From CAWCLK01 sp963796225 (GTDB lineage Bacteria > Actinomycetota > Nitriliruptoria > Nitriliruptorales > Nitriliruptoraceae), in NCBI GenBank assembly GCA_963796225.1, contig CAWCLK010000014.1, positions 1 through 64,000 on the forward strand: a stretch of DNA of 64,000 bases, written 5' to 3'. The notes beneath the pieces were generated by a model. It was not told the DNA's origin, made no database searches, and was given only the letters and a program-made list of their open reading frames with translations. Below are positions 34,856 to 44,123 of the stretch, piece by piece. The position numbers and the translations under genes were made by a program. Positions within the stretch are counted from its first letter, which is position 1, and the number at the start of each line of letters is the position of its first letter.

Positions 34856-35218
34856 CTACTCGAAGCCGACCAGGTGGGCGATGGTGCTCAGGATGGTGAG
34901 GAGGACCACCCAGCTGCCGATCGTGCCGGCCAGGACAGCGGCCACCATCCCGGAGGCGTGGCCCTGCCGCTGCGCACGCCTCCCGTACCGCAGGGCAGCT
35001 GCTGCGAGAAGGACGACGACGGCCACCCCGATGCCGCGGATCGTGGCCGACCTGTCGTACGACAGGTCCAGGTCCAACCGCGTCATGATCACACTCATGC
35101 CGACGAGCCCGATCACCATGAGACCGGTGGCGGTCCAGGCGCGCCACAGGTCGGTTCGCCCGGGCCCGGGTGTCGTCCGACGACGTGAGGTCTGCACCGG
35201 AGTCGAGGTGCGCATCAT
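34856..35218 (-). CDS. Small membrane protein, unknown
   Basis: 120 residues with three predicted transmembrane segments: TATGLMVIGLVGMSVIM, IGVAVVVLLAAAALRYG and GMVAAVLAGTIGSWVVLL. A short Arg/Thr-rich N-terminus precedes them. ATG at 35218 (a second ATG at 35215 is possible) with GAAGGTC just upstream. No family recognised. Lies between the toxin remnant and the PD40-like gene. Confidence 0.5.
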   Translation of the reverse strand: MMRTSTPVQTSRRRTTPGPGRTDLWRAWTATGLMVIGLVGMSVIMTRLDLDLSYDRSATIRGIGVAVVVLLAAAALRYGRRAQRQGHASGMVAAVLAGTIGSWVVLLTILSTIAHLVGFE

Positions 35219-35285
35219 GACCTTCAGAGGGGGGCACGAGAGGGAATGCGTGAGCCCGGTGCGGGGCCGGGTCGAGTCCGAGCGG

Positions 35286-36096
35286 TCACCCGGAGGGCAT
35301 GAGCAGGTCAGCGCTGGTGACGGCGAAGCGAGCACCCTCGAAGGGCTGGCTGGTGGTGTGGTCGGTGAGGATTCGAGTCACCGGTGGGTCGTCAGGGGCG
35401 ACGATGAGGATGCGTCCGTCGTCGGCGACGATCCACTGGAAATCGGGAGCCCAGTAGGCGGTGTTGAGCCCGTAGGTGTACATGCCGGGGCCACGTGTCG
35501 ACAGCAGGGTCCGAGTCGTCCCGTCGGGGTCGGTCAGGTCGATCTGGATGTGGCCCGTCGCGGGGTCGGACTCGACCGTGATCCTGCGGCCGTCGGGGGC
35601 GACGGTCGGACCGAGGGCCGTGATCGCCTTGGAGGGCACCTCGGCGGTGGGGACGTCGGTGGTCTGGCCCGTGGCGACATCGACGAGCTTCTGCCAGCCG
35701 GGCCGGAAGTCCGGGCCGGGCGGGTCGGTCAGGCGGAACATGGTGATCGCGAGCCGGCCGTCGTCACGCCACGCCAGCTCGGGACCGACGAGCTTGCCCA
35801 GGGTGGCCGCCTCGGTGGGATCCTGGTCCTCCAGGCAGAGCACGTCGCGCGATGGCTGGCCGGCAGCGGCCACGATCCGCACGCACGAGGTCGGGTCGTC
35901 GAAGTAGGCGACCGTGCCGTGCAAGGCCGGATCGGGCGTGTCGGCCAGCGAGGGGAAGGCGGGCGGGGAGATGGACGTCCCAGCACGGAGATGGCCACGA
36001 CCACAGCACGGCGACGAGTGCGGTCGCGGCGGCGACGCCGACGATGAGGCGGGTCCGACGTGTCCCTGGTGCCGATGTTGATGTCGAGGCGTTCAT
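35286..36096 (-). CDS. Membrane-anchored beta-propeller-like protein, two frameshifts
   Basis: N-terminal anchor MNASTSTSAPGTRRTRLIVG leading to VAAATALVAVL, then an extracytoplasmic part with repeated strand pairs (AYFDDPTSCVRIVAAAG, LAWRDDGRLAITMFRL, PTVAPDGRRITVESD, YWAPDFQWIVADDGRI) that resemble WD40-like/PD40 blades. Two single-base shifts lie within about 36,010-35,965. GGTGGAGG 8 bases before ATG 36096 supports the start. About 270 residues. Function unknown; only three or four blades are present, so it would need partners to form a closed propeller. Confidence 0.5.
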
Positions 36097-36607
36097 GATC
36101 GAGCCTCCACCGGAGACGGGAACCTGGACCGTTCCGGTTGCTTCGATCGTCCGCCGCCCGCCACCCACGACGACAGGCCATCCGCCCAGCCCGCTGTGGG
36201 CTGGACGGCCCTGCCACGTGGCCCCGGGTCGTGGCGCCCCGGAACACCACGCCGCGGCCACGGGCACGGACGTCAACCGAAACCGAGTGGGCGAGGAAGA
36301 CCCGAGCCACGACGCCTGCTCGTCGGCGGCCATCTCCTGGCGGACGTCATCGAGGGCAACCTGCGTCACCGCAGAGCTGGGACCGGCCCCAGTTCTTCTC
36401 CGTGACACTCCGTTCTGCCCCGGCGCGGTCGACGGATGCTGGGACGGAGTCCAGCTCGTGCTCCTCTCACCATCCCGCCCCGCCAGCGACATCGCACCCC
36501 GAACCGTCACCGAAGCGGCCGAGAACGCACCCGAACCGGGCCGGCCCCTGTAACGGTGCAGCGCGACGCAGGGAGACCGGCTTGTCCAGTCCATCCGCGG
36601 CGGATCC
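36097..36607. other. 511-base stretch without a supportable gene
   Basis: Between the propeller-like gene and vapC. Open frames exist on both strands but none shows a recognisable domain, a ribosome site or a consistent reading frame; composition is a little less GC-extreme than the housekeeping genes. It probably holds the promoter of the propeller-like gene and decayed sequence. Confidence 0.5.
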
Positions 36608-37018
36608 TCACACGCTCCGGACGTCCAGGCCCACGGTCGTGAGGTGCTCGAAGTCAGCGGTGTTGCGTGTGAACAGGGACAGACCGTTGGCGAGGGCGAC
36701 GGCCGCGATCATCAGGTCGACCGCCCGAGCCCCTCGAGGCTTGCGGTCGGCCGTGCGGGTGGCCGCATACACACGGGCATAGGCGCGAGCCGCTGCGGCG
36801 TCGAACGGCAACGGGTCCAGCAGCGCCTCCACACGCTGGAGACGATCCTGACGGCGGGCCCGCTCGTCGGCGTCGTCAGTGGCGTGAGGCCCAGCGGCCA
36901 GCTCCGCCAGCGTGACCGCCGAGATCGCGGGCTCCTCGGGCAGTGCCTCCGGGGTCAGCGACTCGAGCGCGATGACCACCGAGGTGTCCAACAGCCCCCG
37001 GACGGCGGCAGGGGTCAC
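36608..37018 (-). CDS. vapC: VapC family PIN-domain ribonuclease toxin
   Basis: 136-residue PIN nuclease. Acidic catalytic residues are visible: GLLDTSVVIALE (first Asp), ISAVTLAELAAG (Glu), ARAVDLMIAAVALAN (Asp) and LFTRNTADFEHL (Asp). Cleaves RNA, typically tRNA, when freed from VapB. GTG start overlaps the antitoxin's TGA (GTGA), the classical arrangement for co-translated toxin-antitoxin pairs. Confidence 0.92.
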   Translation of the reverse strand: MTPAAVRGLLDTSVVIALESLTPEALPEEPAISAVTLAELAAGPHATDDADERARRQDRLQRVEALLDPLPFDAAAARAYARVYAATRTADRKPRGARAVDLMIAAVALANGLSLFTRNTADFEHLTTVGLDVRSV

Positions 37019-37265
37019 GCCACCGGCTCGATGCCCTGGTCGGCCACCGCGTCGACGTCGGCGCGGAACCGCTCCGGGTCGACGCAGGTGCCGTGCGGAA
37101 CGCCTCGAGCAGCAGGTCACGGGAGACGAAGCGGCGCCGTGCTGGACGCAGCTCGCCGACGGGGATGCCGTTGCGGGTGACGATGAAGTCCTCGCCACGG
37201 TCGAGGGCGCGCATGATCTCCCCGCTGTCGTTGCGGAGCTCACGCTGGCTGATCGTTCGGCTCAT
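37015..37265 (-). CDS. vapB: VapB/Phd-type antitoxin, one frameshift
   Basis: Antitoxin of the prevent-host-death class: MSRTISQRELRNDSGEIMRA, then LDRGEDFIVTRNGIPVGELRP matches the Phd/YefM fold that binds DNA and neutralises VapC. The C-terminal toxin-binding tail is in another frame (VDPERFRADVDAVADQGIEP, ending VA and stop); the shift lies near 37090-37105. About 83 residues when joined. It overlaps vapC by 4 bases and is preceded by an inverted repeat at 37286-37303. Confidence 0.8.
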
Positions 37266-37285
37266 GCAGAGCACGATATCCGTCC

Positions 37286-37303
37286 TGTAGCACGGCCGCT
37301 ACA
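37286..37303. promoter_or_regulatory. Inverted repeat upstream of vapBC, likely autoregulatory operator
   Basis: TGTAGC-ACGGCC-GCTACA: perfect 6-bp arms with a 6-base spacer, 20 bases before the vapB start codon. The position and symmetry fit binding by the VapB-VapC complex that represses its own promoter. Confidence 0.6.
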
Positions 37304-37310
37304 CCATTGA

Positions 37311-37521
37311 AGATGCCCGCTCGGCACGAGACCGGCGCGGTGTTCGTCCGGCAGGACGGCCGCGAGCTCCAGCCGACCAACGGTCTTCACCGATCACGGT
37401 GGTCAGCCGGAGGCTCGGACACGCCACCGTGTCGGTCACCCTGGACCTCTACAGCCACTGCATGCCGACCGACGACGGCGACGCCGCGGCGAAGGTCGCC
37501 CGGGTCATCCTGGGCAGTTGA
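37311..37521 (+). pseudogene. Tyrosine recombinase (integrase) remnant
   Basis: GAVFVRQDGRELQPTN is a typical integrase strand-loop just before the catalytic HxLRH box; then, in another frame, VVSRRLGHATVSVTLDLYSH with the conserved RRLGH and catalytic Tyr of the C-terminus, ending at TGA 37521. The intervening HDLRHT box (about 30 residues) and the whole N-terminal two thirds are missing. Only a scar of a mobile-element integrase remains, 120 bases from the 3' end of tRNA-Gln, its likely former target. Confidence 0.75.
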
Positions 37522-37528
37522 GACACGT

Positions 37529-37546
37529 TCTCACCGAGATGTGAGA
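37529..37546. terminator. Short stem-loop after the integrase remnant
   Basis: TCTCAC-CGAGAT-GTGAGA: 6-bp perfect arms, 7 bases after the integrase stop codon. A weak terminator or part of the former attachment region; no T-run. Confidence 0.35.
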
Positions 37547-37640
37547 GTCGTTCCCGGAGGTTCTTGTTGCCAGACTGTTGCCACTGGCGGGGTCGAAACC
37601 GTCGAAACGGCCGAATGTCGCCGTTCAGACCGGTGTCGCG

Positions 37641-37715
37641 TGGCTGGGAGGCAGGGGCTCGAACCCTGAACACCGGCTCCAAAGGCCGGGGTGTTGCCGA
37701 TTACACCACCTCCCA
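37641..37715 (-). tRNA. tRNA-Gln (anticodon TTG), CCA encoded
   Basis: Read on the minus strand: acceptor TGGGAGG pairs with CCTCCCA; D arm GTGTAATCGGCAACAC; anticodon stem CCGGC/GCCGG around loop CTTTGGA (anticodon TTG); T arm CAGGG-TTCGAGC-CCCTG; discriminator G and a genomically encoded CCA. All four stems form, total 75 bases with CCA. Its 3' end points to the integrase remnant, as expected for an integration target. Confidence 0.95.
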
Positions 37716-37770
37716 CCGACCGTGGCGCGCGGGGGCACGGACGTGGAGGGGTGAGGGTAGGGGCCGCCGA

Positions 37771-38799
37771 TCAGGCCGACAGGGTCGGACCGCCGCTGGG
37801 AGACGAGGCGACCTCGGTCCGGTCGAACCAGTCGGCGACCGCCGCCTGGATCTGCGTCGCCGCCCCGCGGTCCTCGGCCAGGGCGATCACCGTCGGGCCC
37901 GACCCCGAGACGATGGCCCCGAGCGCCCCGGCCTCGAGCATCGCGTCGCGGGCGTCGGCCAGCTCGGGCCGCAGGTGGAAGGCAGCGACCTCGAGGTCGT
38001 TGTGCAGCGCCGCGCCGAGCACCTCGGCGTCGTCGGTGCGCAGCGCCTGCAGCACCACGTCCGGCTCCTTCTGCGTGGGCGTGCCGATGTCGTCGAAGGT
38101 GCGGTAGACCTCCGGCGTCGACAGCGGGGCGTCCGACATGCCGACGACCCAGTGGAAGGCGCCGCGACAGAGCACCTGCGCGGTGGCCGTCCCGGTCCCG
38201 GTCGCCAGCGCGGTCCCACCGGTCACGCAGAACGGCACGTCGGCGCCGAGGTCGGCGGCCAGCTCGCGCAGCTCGTCCTTGGCCAGCCCGCCGTCCCAGA
38301 GGGTGTTGAGGGCGACGAGCGTGGCGGCCGCGTCCGCGCTGCCGCCGGCCATGCCCGCGGCCACCGGGATGGACTTGTCGAGGTGGACGTGGGTGACCAG
38401 CGCGTGCTCGCCGCCGACCCGTGAGGCGCCGTTCCCACCCAGCCGGTCGAGCAGGGCGTTGGCGGCCCGCACCACGAGGTTGTCCTCGCCGGCCGGGACG
38501 CCGCCGGTGCCGTCGTGGCTGAACTCCACGCGCAGCAGCCGGCGCGCCGCCGGGTGCAGGTTGGCGGGGTCGGCGTCCATCGAGACCCGCACGTGGTCGC
38601 GCACCGAGACCGTCTGCATGATGGACACCAGCTCGTGGTACCCGTCCGGCCGCAGCCCACGCACGGCGAGGAACAGGTTGACCTTGGCGGGCACGCGCAC
38701 CTCGACGGCGACGCCGCCACCTGGCTGGTCAGGGTGGGGTGGTACCGACAACAGGGCTCCCGGGACGGTGCGGGGATGGTAGGGAGCCGCCCCCTCCAC
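37771..38799 (-). CDS. ispE: 4-diphosphocytidyl-2-C-methyl-D-erythritol kinase
   Basis: Phosphorylates CDP-ME in the MEP isoprenoid pathway. GHMP-kinase motifs: VPAKVNLFLAVRGLRPDGYHEL, the ATP loop IPVAAGMAGGSADAAATL, and the C-terminal VSGSGPTVIAL. As GTG 38799 is used the protein has 342 residues with a weak N-terminal extension; a start closer to VRVPAKVN (GTG 38700) would remove the first beta-strand, so the upstream GTG or a TTG in between is more likely. It begins 3 bases after rsmA. Confidence 0.93.
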   Translation of the reverse strand: MEGAAPYHPRTVPGALLSVPPHPDQPGGGVAVEVRVPAKVNLFLAVRGLRPDGYHELVSIMQTVSVRDHVRVSMDADPANLHPAARRLLRVEFSHDGTGGVPAGEDNLVVRAANALLDRLGGNGASRVGGEHALVTHVHLDKSIPVAAGMAGGSADAAATLVALNTLWDGGLAKDELRELAADLGADVPFCVTGGTALATGTGTATAQVLCRGAFHWVVGMSDAPLSTPEVYRTFDDIGTPTQKEPDVVLQALRTDDAEVLGAALHNDLEVAAFHLRPELADARDAMLEAGALGAIVSGSGPTVIALAEDRGAATQIQAAVADWFDRTEVASSPSGGPTLSA

Positions 38800-38802
38800 C
38801 CC

Positions 38803-39660
38803 TCATTCGCGCCGGGCACCCGCGGCCTCGAGCGCATCGGCGATGGCCACGAAGCCGTCGGGCGCGACCGTCTCGGCACGCGCGGACGGGTCCACGCCGG
38901 CCGCCTCGAGCGCCCCGGCGGCCACGTCACCGAACACGGCCCGCAACGTGTTGCGCAGCGTCTTGCGGCGCTGGGCGAAGGCGGCGTCGACCACGTGGGA
39001 GACCCAGCCACGCTGCTCGAGGGCGAGGCCATCGGGGTGGCGGACGACGCGCACCATCACCGAGTCGACGTTGGGCACGGGCAGGAACACCCCCCGAGGC
39101 ACGGTCAGGTCGATGCGTGCCGTGCCCGCCAGGGCGACCTTGACCGAGACGCCGGCGTAGAGCCGGTCCCCGGGGACGGCGGCCCACCGCTCGCCCACCT
39201 CGCGCTGCACCATCACGTAGGCGTCCACGACGTGGCGGCAGTCGAGCACGGTGAACAGCAGCGGCGTCGCGACGTTGTAGGGCAGGTTGGCCACCAGCCG
39301 GGCGGGTTCACCGAGCAGCTCGTCGAGGTCGACGCGCAGGGCGTCGGCGACGTGCACCTCGACGGTGCCGAGGGGGGCGGTGAGGTCGGCCACGACCGCG
39401 GCCAGTCCCGTGTCGACCTCGACCGCGACCACGCGGCGCACCATCCGACCCAGCGGCAACGTCAGGGACCCGAGTCCGGGTCCGATCTCGAGGACGGTGT
39501 CGCCCCGGTCGAGGTGCGCCCCGGCGACGATCCGGTCGACGGTGTTCGGATCGACCACGAAGTTCTGGCCCGCGGCCTTGCGCGGGGCGAGCCCGTGGCG
39601 AGCCAGCAGGTCGGCGGCCACACGCGGCGTGATGACGGCCGGTGGCTCCGGCGTGCTCAC
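38803..39660 (-). CDS. rsmA: 16S rRNA dimethyladenosine transferase (KsgA/RsmA)
   Basis: Dimethylates A1518 and A1519 of 16S rRNA. The motifs QNFVVDPNTVDRI, LEIGPGLGSLT (SAM-binding), VAVEVD, VANLPYNVATPLL (NLPY catalytic loop) and VPNVDSVMVRV are present in 285 residues. GTG start overlaps the rpfB stop; the ispE start follows closely. Order rpfB-rsmA-ispE is conserved in actinobacteria. Confidence 0.95.
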   Translation of the reverse strand: MSTPEPPAVITPRVAADLLARHGLAPRKAAGQNFVVDPNTVDRIVAGAHLDRGDTVLEIGPGLGSLTLPLGRMVRRVVAVEVDTGLAAVVADLTAPLGTVEVHVADALRVDLDELLGEPARLVANLPYNVATPLLFTVLDCRHVVDAYVMVQREVGERWAAVPGDRLYAGVSVKVALAGTARIDLTVPRGVFLPVPNVDSVMVRVVRHPDGLALEQRGWVSHVVDAAFAQRRKTLRNTLRAVFGDVAAGALEAAGVDPSARAETVAPDGFVAIADALEAAGARRE

Positions 39661-40823
39661 TGCAGGCCGAGCTTCCGGGCGCAGGCGGGCCAGGGCGACC
39701 AGCCACGTGCGGCGTGGAGTCGCTTGCCGACCACGATCTGCTGCTCGCGGGAGGCCTGGTACGCGTAGGCCGGGTAGCCGCTGGGCTTCCACCGGTTCCA
39801 GGTGTCGGGGTGGAACTGCAGGCCGCCGTCGTAGGCGCCGTCGAGGTGCCAGTTGCCGCCGGACTCGCACTGGGCCAGGCGGTCCCACACCGAGTCGTCC
39901 TCGGCGGGTGGCGGGGGCGGCGGGGGCTCCGGTGCGGGCCGCGCGCGGGTGCCGACGTGGACGATGCGGTCGACCGGCTCGCGCACGACCACTCGCTCGA
40001 CCAGCTTGCGGCCGACGGCCTCGCCGTCGACCAGCCGGACGCGGTAGACGTCGCGGCGCAGTCCTTCGACGCCCTCGCGGACGACCTCCTGCTGGTCCTC
40101 GTACAGCTCGTCGGTCCGGACCACCTCCTCGTGGAAGGGCAGGGTGACCTTCTCGACCTCACGCCGACGGTCGCGCCGCGTGACGACGACGGTGGTGACG
40201 TCGTCCTCGAGGACGGTCGTCGGGGCGGGCCGGACGCGGTCTCGGTCGCGGACCGCAACTCCGGCCAGCGCGAGCGCGTCGGCGACCGTGCCCTCGCGGA
40301 GCCGGACGCGGTGGACGCCCCCGTCGACCTCGATGCGGGCGACGACCGGTTCGGTCACGGCGACGTGACGGGTCTCGGCGAGCGGCGTGGACGGGTCCGG
40401 CTCGATCGACAGGCCGCGCACGTCACCGATGCCGGCAGCCACGAGCACGTCCTCGACGGTCTCGCCGGCGACGGGGAGGACGAAGGTGCGACCACCGACC
40501 TGCAGGGCCACGGGGACGGCCCGCAGGACCTTGATGCCGAGGCCGTCGGCCACGGGCGCGTCGACGGCCGGGACGACCTTGTCGTCGGGGCCGACCGCGA
40601 CACCCGCCGCGGTCAGGGCCTCGGAGACGGTGCCGGCGTACGAGCGCACCCGGACGACCTCGCCGTCCACGCGGATCGCCAGGCGGTCGGGGGCCAGCAC
40701 GAAGGGCACCGACAGGGCCGCGACCAGCGCCAGCGCCAGCGCGCGACGCGCGGTGGTGGACAGGCGACGTGCCCCCGATCGCGGTCGGGACGAGTCCGGG
40801 CCCGCGTGGGGCGTGGGGGCCAT
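39657..40823 (-). CDS. rpfB: Resuscitation-promoting factor (RpfB-like) with DUF348 and G5 domains
   Basis: Secreted peptidoglycan hydrolase that helps dormant cells resume growth. A membrane/signal segment (ALALALVAALSVPFVLA) is followed by three DUF348-like repeats (LAIRVDGEVVRVRSYAGTVS, VALQVGGRTFVLPV, ARIEVDGGVHRVRL), a G5 domain (EVEKVTLPFHEEVVRTDELY ... DGEAVGRKLVERVVVREP), a Pro-rich linker and a C-terminal lysozyme-like domain (WDRLAQCESGGNWHLDGAYD, GGLQFHPDTW) containing the catalytic Glu in CESGGNW. 388 residues; ATG overlaps the tatD stop. Confidence 0.94.
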   Translation of the reverse strand: MAPTPHAGPDSSRPRSGARRLSTTARRALALALVAALSVPFVLAPDRLAIRVDGEVVRVRSYAGTVSEALTAAGVAVGPDDKVVPAVDAPVADGLGIKVLRAVPVALQVGGRTFVLPVAGETVEDVLVAAGIGDVRGLSIEPDPSTPLAETRHVAVTEPVVARIEVDGGVHRVRLREGTVADALALAGVAVRDRDRVRPAPTTVLEDDVTTVVVTRRDRRREVEKVTLPFHEEVVRTDELYEDQQEVVREGVEGLRRDVYRVRLVDGEAVGRKLVERVVVREPVDRIVHVGTRARPAPEPPPPPPPAEDDSVWDRLAQCESGGNWHLDGAYDGGLQFHPDTWNRWKPSGYPAYAYQASREQQIVVGKRLHAARGWSPWPACARKLGLQ

Positions 40824-41617
40824 CAGCTGGCCCGGGCCTGCGACACGGGATCGGGCAGCGCGAAGGCGCGGCGGGCGTTGGCGTCCAGCGTGGCGGCCAT
40901 GGCGGCCACGTCGACGTCGTGCAGCTCGGCCAGCTGGGCGGTGACCAGCGGCACGTAGGAGGGGTCGTTGCGCTCACCCCGGTGCGGATGCGGGGTGAGG
41001 AACGGGGAGTCGGTCTCGGTGAGCAGCAGCTCACGCGGAGCCCGGGCGGCGGCCACGCGAAGCTCCTCGGCGTTCTTGAACGTGACGTTTCCAGCGAAGG
41101 AAAGGTAGTAGCCACGTTCGACGCAGTGGTCCACGATTCCTTCGTCGCCGGAGAAGCAGTGCATCACGACGCGGTCCGGCGCCCCGTGGTCGTCCAGCAG
41201 CGCGAGGCAGTCGTCCCATGCCTCACGACAGTGGATGACCAGCGTCTTGTCGTGCCGCCGCGCCAGGTCGATGTGCGCGCGGAACGAGGCCGCCTGCTGC
41301 TCGGGGGTGGTGTGGTCGCGGTAGTAGTCGAGGCCGGTCTCGCCGATGCCGACGACGTCGTCCTCCTCGGCCAGGCGGTCGATCACCTTCAGGACCGGCG
41401 GCGTGGCCTCCATGGCGTCGTTGGGGTGGATGCCGACCACCGCCCACACGCCGTGGAACCGGTGGGCCGTGCGCACGGCCTGGGTGGAGGAGGCCATGTC
41501 CGTGCCCACCGTGATCATGGTGGCCACGCCGGCGGCGCGCGCACGTTCGACCTGCTCGGCCGCGACGAGCTCGTCGTGGTGGTCGAGGTGGCAGTGGGTG
41601 TCGACGAAGGGCGGCAC
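40823..41617 (-). CDS. tatD: TatD family metal-dependent DNase
   Basis: 264-residue TIM-barrel metal hydrolase (TatD/YcfH), a 3'-5' exonuclease or quality-control DNase. Ligand motifs: FVDTHCHLDHH, GETGLDYYRDH, IHCREAWDD, MHCFSGDEG and LLTETDSPFLTP. GTG start at 41617; the stop overlaps rpfB. The tatD-rpfB-rsmA-ispE order is a typical actinobacterial housekeeping run. Confidence 0.94.
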   Translation of the reverse strand: MPPFVDTHCHLDHHDELVAAEQVERARAAGVATMITVGTDMASSTQAVRTAHRFHGVWAVVGIHPNDAMEATPPVLKVIDRLAEEDDVVGIGETGLDYYRDHTTPEQQAASFRAHIDLARRHDKTLVIHCREAWDDCLALLDDHGAPDRVVMHCFSGDEGIVDHCVERGYYLSFAGNVTFKNAEELRVAAARAPRELLLTETDSPFLTPHPHRGERNDPSYVPLVTAQLAELHDVDVAAMAATLDANARRAFALPDPVSQARAS

Positions 41618-41763
41618 CGGCGGCCAGCCTTTCTCGGGAAGCGTGCAGGGGTGGCGACCACGTCGTGGCGCGACGGGACCGCGGCTCCCAACAGCGCGGT
41701 GCCGGCGCGTCACAGGCGGCCCACGAGGGGCCACGTGCGATGGTGACGGGTCCGGACGTGCCT

Positions 41764-41787
41764 CGACCCGCCACGGTGGGCGGGTCG
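41764..41787. terminator. GC-rich stem-loop after the sigma-operon propeller gene
   Basis: CGACCCGCC, 6-base loop, GGCGGGTCG: perfect 9-bp stem, 46 bases past the propeller gene's stop on the minus strand. Likely terminator; no T-run, as is common at this GC content. The rest of the 215-base gap before tatD has nothing I can support. Confidence 0.55.
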
Positions 41788-41832
41788 CGTTGGAAGTGGA
41801 GGTCTACCACACCGCTGGCACCCCGCGCAGGG

Positions 41833-44123
41833 TCAGCCCGGCGTCGCCCATGGCAGGACGGCCACCGTCCCGCCCGGGAGCTCCACCGCGCTGGTGGCCC
41901 CGTCGTCGAGCTGCACGCGCTGCCAGGACCCGTCCGGGCGCTGGACCAGCGCGACGTCGGGACCGAAGGCCACCACGCGGCCCTCGCTGAAGGCGAACGC
42001 GCCCGACGGCACGGCGGAGCCCGGGGCATCGGCGAGGCCGACCATGACGTCCTCGCCGTCGGCGAACGCGATGTAGCGCTCGGCGCCGTCCTCGAAGGAG
42101 TAGGACCCGGCGTCGAAGAGCACGCCCGGCAGGTCCACCGACGTCCACGTCGGGGCGGGGGCCGCCGGGTCCCCGCCCGGCAGGCGCAGCTCGATCATGG
42201 AGGTGGGCTGCTGTGCGTCGGTCCCCGGCACGGTCGCGGGGCGCAGGGTCAGGACTGCCCCGTCACCCTCGGTTGCCCAGTCGAGCAGCTCCACGGGGCG
42301 GGTCGAGTCGTCGGAGGCCAGCGCCGCCTGCTCGCGCCCCGGCCACGGGCCCGTCCTCGGACCAGGGCACGAACCGCACCTGGGCGGACGAGGCGCCACC
42401 CTGCGGTGTCTCGACCCAGGCCAGCCACGTCCCGTCCGGCGAGAACACCGGGGTGGACTCGGCCCGCTCGGCGACGGTGCCCGCGTTGGCGGGCTGCATG
42501 GTGTCGGGCAGCACCTCGTTGACGACCACCTGGCCGGCACGGACGACGGTGACCAGCGAGCAGACTCGGCCTCGCCGACGTCCAGCGGGTGACGACCATG
42601 CAGGTCGTCCGGCGTGCTGCCGGGCCGGATGGCGACGACCACTGGCCGAGGAAGGCCTCGGGGACCAGCCGTTGGGGCGGTCCCAGGCGGCGACGTCGTC
42701 GCCGGTCGCCCGGTCCAGCAGGCGCAGGTACTCGTCGGCCGGACTCGGAGCGCAGACGACGTGGGTCGGGAGGCCGTCGGCGGGGTGGCCGGCGTCGGAC
42801 GCGCCGGGCGCGGTGTCGGTCGGCGCCGGCGTGGTCGAGCCGCGTGGCGGGCAGGGCCATGGAGACGGCGGTGGTGCCCTCGGGCAGGGCGACGGTGCCG
42901 CTGACCTCGACGTCCTCGATGGTGTCGCCGTCGACGCTCAGCAGGTAGCCGGTCACGGGACCGAAGCCCACGGCGACCTGGTCGCCGGCGGCGGCCAGCC
43001 AGCCGTCCAGGGGCGAGGCGGTGCCCCCGGGGACGAGCTCGGGCATGTCGAGCTCGCGCTGCTGGTCGCCCATCGCCCCGGCCAGCAGGGCCAGCGTGGC
43101 GCCCTCGGCGTCGCCGGGCTGGCCGCTGCGGGCGACCAGCGACAGGTCGACGCCGCTGGCCAGCGTGGCCGCGTCGACCAGCGACCCGCCCTCGAGCTGC
43201 ATCGGCGAGATCGCTGCGGTCCAGGTCGGCGGGCACGGGGTCGCCCCGCCGCAGTCGCTGGCCTTCGCAGCCAGGCCGATGCGCCACGCCCCGCCGGTGG
43301 GGCTGGTCGCGACCACCACCGACTCGCCGTCGCTGGGTCCGGTCCAGGTGCGCAGGTCGATCGTGCCGCCGTCGGCGAACAGGGCGTCGTCGCCGCCCGG
43401 GGCGGTGACCGTGATCGCGGCGCGAGCCGTCGAGGTCGTCGGCGGGGCGCTCCGTCCAGTCGTAGGCCCACAGCGCCGGACCGGCCTGGGAGTCGTCGGC
43501 GGCGCTGCTGCCCGCCCACATCAGGTACCGGCCGTCCTGGCTCCAGACCACGTCCGGGGGCAGGTCGGTGGCCGGTCCAGCGCCCATGCCGATCGGCTGG
43601 CGGTCCACCCGCTCGCCGCTGGCCGGGTCGATGACGGTCGACGTCGATGTCGTAGGAGCCCTCGACCTCGATCACCGAGGCCACGGTCAGCCGGCCGTCG
43701 CCCGTGTCGGGGCCGGACGGCGAGCTCGCGGATGGTCGCCGGGACCTGCAGACCGGCGCGGGGGTCGACCTCGGACAGCACCTCGCCCGTGCCGGGCTCG
43801 ATGACCCGGAGCAGGCGGCCGTCGGTGGTGACGATGGTCGGATCGGCGGTCTCGGCGGGGACGGGAGCGTCGGTGGGCGTGTCGGCGATGTCGGGCTGCT
43901 GGTCGATCTGGACGCCGCGGGGCGAGGAGAACAGCACCATCCCCCCCACGACGATGGCCAGCACGGCGGCGGCGCCGGACAGCACCCAGCCGCCCAGGGC
44001 CCAGCGGGCCCGGCGGGTGGTGCGCTCCGACACGCGCTCCCACAGCTCCGGCGTCGGCTGGACGTCGTTGGCCCGGGCCTCCAGCGAGGCGCGGATGCGA
44101 TCCTCGAGCTCATGGCGTTCCAT
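41833..44123 (-). CDS. Membrane-anchored propeller-like protein following SigE-type sigma factor, multiple frameshifts
   Basis: Cytoplasmic N-terminus (MERHELEDRIRASLEARAND), one membrane helix (WVLSGAAAVLAIVVGGMVLF), then a long extracytoplasmic region with blade-like pieces (LPPDVVWSQDGRYLMWAGSS, LDGWLAAAGDQVAVGFGPV, VFSPDGTWLAWVETPQGG, SYSFEDGAERYIAFADGEDV). At least five frame changes occur between 43,720 and 42,300, all readable as single-base indels. Its ATG overlaps the sigma factor stop, so it is probably an anti-sigma-like sensor or the sigma factor's main co-transcribed target. About 760 residues. Confidence 0.6.
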
